64,000 bases of DNA from Mytilus californianus (Eukaryota > Mollusca > Bivalvia > Mytilida > Mytilidae): the NCBI RefSeq assembly GCF_021869535.1, contig NW_026262581.1:118200771-118264770 (forward strand), given 5' to 3'. Below the pieces are notes generated by a model. That model did not search any database and was not told where the DNA came from. It saw nothing but the letters and a program-made list of their open reading frames with translations. Positions 1-10,600 of the stretch are shown here, one piece after another. Made by a program: the position numbers and the translations under genes. Positions within the stretch are counted from its first letter, which is position 1. Each line of letters starts with the position of its first letter.

Positions 1-627
1 TAAAGACTAAGCAAAATTGCCGTTTTGATCCAACGCAATCATAGGTTTGAAAGTTGTTTTCAATTTAGACTTGTATATATTTTTTCGTTTGGGCTAGTAT
101 TATATTTGCCTTCGGGTTTATATGATCCGTTCATCCTATTTCGACTCTTAAAAATTTAAGAGTCTATCCTAAATTGAGGTAAATTATATGGCCTTCCAAA
201 TACCGTTTCGATTCCTAACATCACTGAAGAGACATTAATTGTCGAAATCCGGATATGGTGTACTAATTTTTGCACCTTTTGTTTGCGGTATACCATCTTT
301 TCCGCAAGTTTATTGATTTCTGTTTGGTATTAAATTAATAGTTAAGATCCATTTTGTTACATCTGGTTGTTTTTTTTTTTTTTTGGCAATCGCCAATGGC
401 AGTCAGCAGGGTTTAAGAACATCCGTTGTTCGACCTGCTGGTCAAATGCGTTTTGCTAAAATATACTTTTTCACTTTCTAGGTCTTTTGGAAAATGTTGT
501 TTGTGATGTATTTAGACCCTTCTACCAAGAAATTTGTTTTGCATGCACACGTATAAAAATTGCGGTTTTTATCCAACGCAATCATAGGTTTGAAAGTTGT
601 TTTCAATTTAGAATTGTATATATATAA
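1..627. repeat. Repetitive 5' flank with a direct duplication
   Basis: No coding signal seen. A segment of about 68 bases at 14-81 recurs at 557-625 with few differences (both contain CCAACGCAATCATAGG). The stretch at 215-265 (ATCACTGAAGAGACATTAAT and following) matches 11850-11900, so part of this block belongs to a dispersed family. Confidence 0.6.
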
Positions 628-1010
628 CCTAGGTGGTCGAGTGGTCTAGCGCGTCGGCCATAGTGCAAGGCGATTTGGTGCCACGATATCTCAGTAGCAT
701 GAGTTCGAATCCCGGCCAGGGAAGAACAAAAAAATTTGCTTCCGCAAATTTACAGATCTAACATTGTTGGGGTGTTGTTTAGGCGAATTATATATACAGA
801 ATGTATTTTCAGCCTTGTATCACCATCACTGCTTGAGATCCGATGGATAAAATCTGTTTTAAAGTCGTCATTGGTTCAGACGTACTTATATATATATATA
901 TATATACGATACAGGTTTTGGTCATTATTGAAAGCCATGCGGTGACTTTTAGTTGTTTAAGTCCGCTTCAATTGGACTCCGTTGCCTAGTTGTCTCCTTA
1001 GCTATAGTAC
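628..1010 (+). mobile_element. tRNA-derived SINE
   Basis: The head at about 628-722 looks like a decayed tRNA with an internal RNA polymerase III promoter: A box TGGTCGAGTGG at 634-644 and B box GTTCGAATCCC at 703-713. The spacing of about 60 bases suggests a long-variable-arm tRNA (Leu/Ser type). An unrelated body follows, then a tail (GAAAGCCATGCGGTGAC at about 930) related to the end of repeat family A in this window. It contains a (TA)n run at about 890-905. Confidence 0.7.
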
Positions 1011-1103
1011 AATGTACAACATCTCCTTACTTAATACTTTATTGAAAGAGATGCATTCAAAACGCATATTTCCTAAAGGGTTGATAAAACCTCCATTGTC
1101 TAT

Positions 1104-1585
1104 ATGTTTCGAAATAAACAAAACCCCGCCTCATTCGGTATAATTATGTGCCTGTCCCAAGTCAGGAGCATGTTATTGAGTGGTTGCGGTTTTTCATATT
1201 TGTGTTTCGTTGATTGTTTAACAGTGCGTTCCTGTTTTGTGCTGTTACACCACTGTCCCAGGTTAGGGGGAGGATTTATCATCATCTGAGTAGTTCAACC
1301 CCGCCACATTCTGTATGTGCCTATCCCAGTCAGGAGCCTGTAATTCAGTAGTTGTCGCTTGTTGCTGTATATCATATTTGTTTTCGTTCATTATTTTGTA
1401 CATAAACCTGGCCGTTTGTTTCTCGTTGAATTGTTTTTCATTTGTCATTTCGGGGCCTTTTATAGCTGACTATATGGTATGGGTTTTACTCATTGTTGAA
1501 GACTGTACGGTGACCTAGTTTCTGTGTTATTTGGTCTCTTGTGGAGAGTTGTCTCATTGGCAATCATACCACATATTCTTATGTT
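1104..1585 (+). repeat. Dispersed repeat family A, two overlapping partial copies
   Basis: This is the commonest repeat here. Landmarks are TGTGCCTGTCCCAAGTCAGG, a middle part with GGGGCCTTTTATAGC, CATTGTTGAAGRCYGTACGG and the end GAGTTGTCTCATTGGCAATC plus CCACAT. The first half occurs twice (1104-1280 and 1292-1585). Short ORFs on both strands here are shadows. Confidence 0.75.
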
Positions 1586-2265
1586 TTATACTTCCTGACT
1601 TAAACGGAAAATATAACATCATTCTTAAATTTGTGCGGTCAGCTTAAGAGATGTATGTTTATTTCATCACAAAGATGTCCAAGGACAATTAAAAAAAACC
1701 AAAAGTTTAGTATTTGCGATTGAAAATATCAATAGCGGAATTTACATTCACTGAAAGTGGTGCTACGGGTCGTTTTGAAGTTGCAGCAAGATGTGAATTT
1801 TCTCCGTGTTTAATGCCTAACTGTAACTTTGATCAGAAGAACAACAAAAAAGGTGCCGTTTGTTTGCTTTTGGTTTCTTCAAATGCTTTAGATTTTTGGT
1901 CATGAGTTAAAACAACATATCCTGTTTTTATTAACCGAGTGGAGCTAGCTGAATATTGGTTGGAGTTCAGTATTTTTGTTAATTCATTTCTGCAAATGAT
2001 AAAAATTTTACACTTTCCAAAGAAACAGTTAACAAAAATAAGAGAACATTATTGTCTTTTCATTGCCTGACAACAATATATCTTCTAAAAAACAAGAGAA
2101 AAAAACACAAGAAAAAATGCTACAAAATTATATAGGGAAGTCTGCTTTATTCTCCAAGGCTGGATTTTCCCACGTATTATCTATAAAGAAATTAAACTAA
2201 ATGTTTGACGGCCATTGTATTTCCAGTACATGCAAACAAAACAAAATTATTAATCAATCTTGTAG
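1586..2265 (+). other. Intron or 5' flank upstream of the CCP exon
   Basis: AT-rich, with no recognised repeat. A short open stretch at 1736-1852 (phase 1-1, preceded by AATAG) has four cysteines and could be an additional ectodomain exon; its donor (GTGCCG) is poor, so it is listed only as a finding. Confidence 0.4.
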
Positions 2266-2469
2266 GTGTGTTATGCACATTGCATAATGTAACTGATAAC
2301 CTAGTGTTGTTACCGAACAAAACAGAATATCGATATGGTGATAATATAACTTTTGACTGTGTTGGAGATTTTGAGCTACCAAGTCAGTTAGATGCAACCA
2401 GGGAATGTATTGTCGACGAACATAGTAATGAAAATGGAAAATGGACAGGTGATATTCCGATCTGTCAAG
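2266..2469 (+). CDS. RPTP exon: Sushi/CCP extracellular module
   Basis: This 204-base exon is bounded by TGTAG and GTAATA and is phase 1-1, the usual form of a shuffled CCP exon. The 68 codons carry four cysteines in CCP spacing (LC, FDC, REC, PIC) with Trp in GKW between the third and fourth, so two disulfides in the C1-C3, C2-C4 pattern are expected. It has potential N-glycosylation sites (NVT, NKT, NIT). The phase continues directly into the transmembrane exon. Confidence 0.85.
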
Positions 2470-4579
2470 GTAATAATTCAATCTTAAAGAAACATGTATT
2501 TAGATTAATTTAATGATACTAAAAACTTATCAAAGACATCAATATGATAATTTTAATGAGCGCTAGCATCTCATATATTACTGCGAACTTCATGCTAAGG
2601 AAACTACTAAAAGTAGATGGTCAGCTTCATATCTTGATCTTTTCCTCGATATTGACACAGATGGACGACTTCAAACTAGAATCTATGACAAACGTATTGA
2701 TTTATACTTTATTATTGTCAACTTCTTAAATCTCAACAGTAACATACTTTCTGCTCCGTCGTTTTGCGTTTACCTATCTTAGTAAATACGTTACAATCGT
2801 AAATGTTTACCCTGTACGGACTTCGTAAACGGGTGTGTGCTCCTTTCTCAAAAACTGCTACAACAGTTATGAGCATCACGAATTGATTGACCGATACGCT
2901 GTTTCGGTTTTTCGGTTTTTCAACTCAATAGCATTATGTTTTCGCGGTATTATACCTTTCAAATTAGATAAATATGTCTGATCGGTAGTTTTAATGATTC
3001 AGTCATATTCCTGATTGTGACATTTTGATTGAGTTGATTCTATTGGCGGGTGATGCATGCATAGCAGGGGACGCTAACCCTGTCAACGCACCGGGTCTCG
3101 CTCATTTTGGATGTAATGTGATTCCCTCAGTTTTTGTTTGTATCCTTGATTTGTCTCCACTTAATTTTTTCACGAGATTTAAAAATCAGTAAGCTATTAT
3201 CGACTCAATTTATAAAACATGCGGCTTATTTATATGTATTTATATGTATTTCGTGACTGTTTCGCTGTAAAATGGTAAATTCAAAAGTGATAACATCTTT
3301 AATGTTACATATTCCCCATTATTTGTTTGGAAAAAATATGAAGGAACAAATGAAGTTTACATGCAGATGTTTTACAAAAAAAACCTCAGTATTCGTATGT
3401 ACTAGCCAATCTTTATTTAAATCTCTGATACAGCCATATGCACGCTTCTTGTTAAGATAGTTATCTCGGCAAGTCGACTTAATTATCTCAGCAACTCGAC
3501 TTCACGACGGCATACAGAAGTGGGCATTCATCTCGACTTCAAGACGAGTTGCCGAAATATTCTAAGTCGACTTGTCGAGATAATTATGTCGTGATAAATA
3601 TTTCGGCAAGTCGACATAAGATGTGATGAAGTCGACTTAACGCAAAACGTAAGTCGACTTGTTGAGATAATTATCTCGACTTAATTATCTCGGCAACTCG
3701 ACTTCACGACGGCAGATCAAAGCCTCCATAGTCGCTTCCTTTCCTCCCACATGCTCGACGGTCAACTCCTCATCAATAATTGCAATATATCTTGACGCTG
3801 AAGTCCTCAGCCAGACGTTTCATTGAATTTGTATAAAAAACAAGCATTCTGAGAGTATTGCCTGGCAATACATAGTCCCCTACCGGTTAAAAATGCATTG
3901 TACTGGAACAAAATGCTAACTTGATCTATAACTTGTCATGGTGTAATCTATATGACAAATATCAAGTCAAAATCTTCATGCATGACGAAAAAAAGTGTGG
4001 AAAACTGATTACTTAAGTGAATGTCCTAAATTCCAAGGACCATAACTCTGCACAAAATCATCAGACCAGAACAAAATTCGAACTTGATCTGTAACTTGTC
4101 ATGATGATAAAATTGAGAATGGAAATGGGGAATGTGTCAAAGTGACAACAACCCGACCAAAGAGTAGAAAACAACCCAAGGCCATGGGTCTTCAACACAG
4201 CGAGAAAATACCGCACCCAGAGGCGGGCTTCAGCTGGCCCCTAAACAAAAATGTGTACTAGTTCAGTGAAAAAAACTCTGCACAAAATCATCAGACCAGA
4301 ACAAAAGTCGAACTTGATCTGTAACTTGTCATGATAAAACTATATACCAATTATCAAGTCAATATCTTTAAGCATGACGAAAAAAGTGCGGAAAACTGAT
4401 TATTTGAGTGAATTTTCTAAGTCCAAGGACCATAACTCTGCACAAAATCATCAAACCGGAATACAATTCGAACTTGATCTGTAACTTGTCATGATAAGAA
4501 AATACACTAAATATCAAATCAATATCTTTAAGGACGAAGAAAAAAAGTGTGGAAAACTGATTTGCCGGACTGACGGATG

Positions 4580-4645
<66 letters not shown>

Positions 4646-7600
4646 GTGCAAACCTAAAGTCCCCTTCGACTTGCACAGCCAAAATGTTGGCCCTCAGCGA
4701 AGATTTTTGTGAAGCTAACATACATCTAGTGAACCAGGCTAATGTCAAGAAATGTATTCAACGTGCCCAAACGGACCGGAACGACGTGTTTGTATAATTG
4801 TAATCCCAAACTGGGAAACAGTCTCATTTTCAAGTAGAACTATATGCTCTACTTCAAACACAATTGAAATTGCGTGTTTCTTCGATGATAATATGTGCAT
4901 TAAATGAATGACTGTAATATTTTTTTCTGTCTATGAAAAAAATAACATCAAAAATGTGTTGCACACTGAATAAATCCGCATAGCGGGTTATTTAAAGTGT
5001 GCATCACAATTTTTAGGTTATTTCTAATAGCCAGAAAAAATATTACAGTCATTTCTCATAATTTAATTCTAAATTTCTTTTTTAAAGAGTAAATCATAAA
5101 AAAACGATAATGACGTCACGGTCACATGACAAAATTATGTCTATAAGCTGACAGACAAAAAACTTTCAGCCAATCAAAAGACGTGTTTCATCCAGAATTA
5201 AATTATTAATATATAAACAGTAAGTAAATAAAATGAAATACACCCAATTGACGCGATGTTTTAAAATATGACAATTATTCAACGATCATTATGGTCATGT
5301 TTAGTGTCAAGAGATACAGATTTGAAAAGAAAAGTATAAAAGTGAATTATCTATTTAGGTTATGCCGGCTATAGATTAATAATGCGTGGAAAGCATATTG
5401 CATGAAGTTTTAAGTTGAGTTGCAATAGTATAACCTCCAGCATGTAGTAAAAAGGACTTCAGAACTTTAGTTAGATGAATAATGTGTAATACCACCATTG
5501 TTTTCCCCTATTAGTCTTTGTTAAATTTCCATTTTTCAAAAAATTGTGCAGACATTAACTTTGTTTCAAATAAAGAAATACTGGGCATGAGTAAAGTTTG
5601 AGCCTGTCCAGTACTACAGACAAACTTTCACCTAACATTTCATTGCATATAAGAAAATAACCATCACTGGAAGCTAACCAATCAAATGTTCTCCACTTTG
5701 TTCCTGTTTATAAGCTTTAGTAACCATTTAACCTCAAGTTTCCAAAATATTCTATAGAAACACCGAATAAAAAAATAATGGTGCTTTGAAACACCCAAGA
5801 TATATCTTTATGACTCACAAATTTTTTACTGCAATGAAATGTAGAATTAATTTCCTACAACTATCAAATTCAAGGGAATATTTTTTTCAACCCTTTTTCA
5901 TATGCAACCGGCACCGTTTCTGTACACAGTGCATCATATGTTGGCTCTGCTGGATACAATTTCGTTATAAATGAAAATGGCCCTTTTGGAAAATAAAGTA
6001 AAGATTTAAAAACTTAGGTAGATAGCGTTTTGTAATAACATTATTTCTGGATGTAGTTATTTAATCTTTGTAGCAAAAGCAGCTGCCAAACATTCCGGTG
6101 CGATTGGTCCTGCTATCGGCGGTGGTATTGGATCCGCTGTAACAGTAATAGTTGTAGCTGTTGTCATTGTTTTTATAATCAGAAGGTAAGAATACCAGTA
6201 CTGCTTAAAGCAGTTGTCTGTTTTTCTTCGACCTTAGATTTTTCATCTCTCTTTTTTAGTTAAAACTTTTTTCCACCAACAACTATACACGTTTAATTTC
6301 TAAATATCTGCAAACAGCATGTTTACATCAAGATAAGCTAAAATATTTTCGTAAAATCGATTTGGAGAGGTCAGCTGCGTTACAAATGTTCAAAACGAAA
6401 ATTGTAAGATTTGGAGGTTATTATACTTAATAGAAAAACCACATATATATAATAGTCAACAAAAGTAAAGATACACAAGTTTGAACTCTAATTTATCATA
6501 AAATATAATAAATTATCCAATGAAAAACATTCATTTGCAAAGCAAATGCATTTATGTCTGATGTGATCAGTGTTATAAATGTATATCAAAGCTGAAGATA
6601 CCAAATACAGAAACCACCCTATGACTAAATATCTGAGTGCATGAACACGTATGTCAGGACACACCTTGCTCGTTTTTTTTGGAGGCGAATTAGTAACATG
6701 GAGAAAGATTCCAATCAAAATGTTATTTATTAAAAACGACGATCAAAATTATTAACAACAGGGGAGATAATCTTACAAAGGGAAACATTTACATGCCCCT
6801 GATTTAACTCACCTGATAAAAAGTCAGTCTACAAAAAAGGTGGCGTACAAAAAGGGCCACTAACAAAAAGTGGTGTACAAAAAAGGCCACTAACAAAAGG
6901 TGGTGTATCAAAAAAAAATGCAAGGCCACTTACAAAAGGTGGCGTATCATAAAAAGCCAATAACAACATAATGGCAAAATATCATTAAAATTAAAATTAC
7001 AAAACCCGCATCATATTTACATGTACAAGGTGGCAAGTACTTGGGGTAGGGGGTGGGATCAAAAATTGTCCAGAGAAACATTTGGGATCTTTCTTGTCGC
7101 AGATAAATCTTTACGTCATAATATATCTGTTATCTGATTGGATGGTTAAATATACAGATTGAATAATTATGCCATATACACTCACTTCAAATTGACTGTT
7201 TAATTCAAATAGAAGTTGTCCACATAGACATAAATGAATTTATAAAATAAATTAGATTTTATGTCTAATGTGATCAGTGTTATAAATGTATATCAAAGCT
7301 GAAGATACCAAATACAGAAACCACCCTATGATCTAATATCTGATTGCATAAACACTTTTGTCATGACACACGTTGCTCGGTTTTTTAGAGGCGAATAAGT
7401 AACAAGGAGAAAGATTCCAATCAAAATTGTTATTTATTAAAAACGACGATCAAAATTATTAACAACAACAGGGGAGATAATCTTTCAAAGGGTAACATTT
7501 CAATGCCCCTGATTTAACTCCCCTGATAAAAAGCCAATCTACAAAAAAGGTGGCGTACAAAAAAGGCCACTAACAAAAGGTGGCGTATCAAAAAAAAAAA

Positions 7601-10600
7601 AAAAAAGGCAAGGCCACATACAAAAGGTGGCGTATCATAAAAAGCCACTAAAAGTAAAACGGCAAAATATCTTGTTTTGTTTCTTGATGTACCTTGAAAA
7701 TTAAGTGAAAACCCAAATTTGAAACCTTGTTCTAATATATTACTTAAATCGACATCATAACCCTGCAATTCCTCCTCCAGCAACCTAGCGTTTAGTGGCG
7801 TTGGTATTTTGTTTCTGATTTGACATCTGTTTGTTCTGTTGTGCATTTTGCTGTGGTTTGTATTCAGTGCATTAAAATCTTGCGTGTGAGCCTTTACAAT
7901 AGTGGCAAACATGCTTGTATGAGCAAGGTTTGTTGCAAGTTTGTCCTCTGTTAAACAAGAAGCATGTTTTGACACTGTTTGGATGCATGTTTTTACTGAA
8001 GTATTGTGTATTGCCTTGGTTTTGAAAAGTTTTGTTTTGTCTTGCTGGTTGGGCACGAAAATTCTTGTTTTGGGTATTACTAGTATTGACTGATTTAGTG
8101 TATAATTCATTAATTAGTTTTCCCCAAGGTAGCTTAATAGTTTCTCTTAACCTTCTAAATTTCTCATCGTATATTCTCCAAGGTCCATCTCCATATAAGT
8201 CATACATCTCTCTAATATTATGACCATATGTAAGTAAATGCATTGCTTCCTCTGGGCATTTCTCAATGTAAATATCAGAAAAAAACAAAAATTGCAGATG
8301 TCCACTGCTCAATGGACAGTGGAGGTTTGTTTGACTTTGACGTATTATACAAGGGCAATTTTCTGTTACTAACAAATAAACTAAATGGGTATTCTACATA
8401 AGAAGATGTTAGACTATTCATATCAATGAATTCGTCAGACCATATTTTCTCTTTAATTTTTTGAGAGATAGTGGCTCCCAATGGGATGCCTTCTGAAACT
8501 TGAATTTAAAGTGAATTTTCACTTGACATATTATTGTTGACTGGCGGCTCACCTGAAAAAAAGTGTTTCAACCACAGTTTGAATGTTAAATTCTTTGGAA
8601 GTGCTGCATGATGGGTTTAGATCTGCTGTAGTTGTATCTTCAGGTGCCACTGTGCATGTAGTATTCTCCTGTGTATGTGATGCTCTCACCTCAGATGCTG
8701 CTAAAAAAGGAATTTGAGTAGGTACAGTGTATGCAGCAGGATCTATTTTCTGTGCAGATGTTGGTATTATATTATCTGTATCAGTATCTACATGTATATC
8801 AGCCTGAATGATTGTACTGTTATTAGTAGTTGGCAGATTACTTGTATTCCCGGACTGTAAGCGAATGATTTCCGCTGCCAATTTTGTATAGTCAATATTA
8901 GTTTTTTGTTTTTTGTTAGTTGAATGGTCACTTTGACCGGATTTTCCTCGTTTGGAAGGCATCTCCTGGCAGTTTGTTGAGTTGAATTATGACATCAGAT
9001 ACTGAAACAGAATTAGATTGTTAATATATTTTTTTGTGTAAAATATACACAAAGAAAAATGAATGCCAATGGCTTATATACTAAGTGTGGTTTGGTGTAC
9101 ACAATGTGTACATGCATGATATTTATAGGTACAATGTACCAAATGTGCTTACTTTGTAAGCTGAAAAATGCAACTGTCTGTGCAATTTTGTTTGACCTAC
9201 AATGTGGTAGAATAGCAGAGTGTATACAATGTGCAATTGTGAGGTACAATGTACTAATAATATAAGCTCCAAAATGCGTAAGCACCTCGATGCAATTTAC
9301 AATAAGTAAATTATATATGTATATGTACAATGTACATAAAACATTGGAATTAAGCCTATATAATGTTAAGGCAGTTATTTATACTGATGTACTTTAAACT
9401 CTAGTATTAAGTATTATATAACAGATTAATTTACCTAAATGCACAATGTAATACAGTGTCACTGGTTGGATGTATGAGGTAAAGCAGAATCAACACTTTT
9501 AAAGTATTTGCGCATTCCAAAATGGTTAAAGTTCACTCCATCAAAACATAAAAAAATCTAAATTATCCCAAAAACCATGGTGGTGCCAAAAAAAAATTGC
9601 ATTTTCATCATGCTCTATGATTTTCTCTTGTAAAAGTGTGTTTATTTGAATACCTTTATCATTATATCCTGCATATGTTACAGATTCTCTCCGATATAAC
9701 AACTGTCCAATAATGACATGGTTTACATTTAAACCATAGTGTAAATACATAGCGAACGCAAAAATGGCTTGAGCAATTTGGTATGCATTAGTTCTATTCG
9801 CTGCATCATTTCCCCCTATTTGTAGAAACATTATGTGAGGGTGATAACTAAAAGTACATAGTTGTTTTTACTGAGCTAGTCTGGCTACTGTTAGTCCATC
9901 CTGTGCAAGACAATTAATTAGAAAGTTACTCTTCAACAAACGCAGATTATCAAATTTGTAAATACTATTCATAAAGCGACTTAGTCTTCTTATAAAGCTG
10001 TGATCCAATAAAGTAACTTGTATTTTTTTCCATTTAAAGACTTCTCCATAACTGTTGACTAATGATTACACTAGCTGTTTATTTCTGAAATTTGCATGAG
10101 TTGAGAATACACAGAGTTGTTTACATTAGAAAATCGGTCACAATGTCACGTGATTTTTCCACAACATAATGACACGTGACTCTTTCGTAACAGAAACTAT
10201 TGCATAACATGAACACACGACCATACTTAAGTTTCTAAAATTCATAACGAATATGAATAAATCCTCATCTCAAGTTAACAAATAGTATTTTTACTTAGTA
10301 TAATAGTCCCAGATATAGGTCAACAAGTTTGAGGACTTCTTTTACTTGATTTATTTCGCTTAACTGGGCGGAGTTTAACCCGTTCGCTCATTATAGACCA
10401 GTCCATCTATAGACAGGTGTTTTGGGATAAACTCATCAATGAAGTGTCCAGTAATGGTCATTGATCCGGTTAAAATATGTAAACACTACATGTGTATTCG
10501 CAAAAAAAATAATGAGACACAGCCGAATTTAAAAACATGTAAAATTGTCACATTTTGGAATTTGTGGATATGAAAGTAAAACTATAACGATAGCAGTTGC

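Noticed and set aside
628..722. Functional tRNA-Leu/Ser gene
   Set aside because: A and B boxes are present, but no convincing cloverleaf acceptor stem closes, and a SINE body and tail follow.
4368..4748. ORFs on both strands with CLSV and TDRQ repeats
   Set aside because: They are translations of the (GACA)n array and flanking dispersed repeat, with no other coding sign.
7514..7671. Phe-rich C-terminus of the ORF at 7514-8110
   Set aside because: It is a read-through of repeat B1 on the minus strand and not part of the element's protein.
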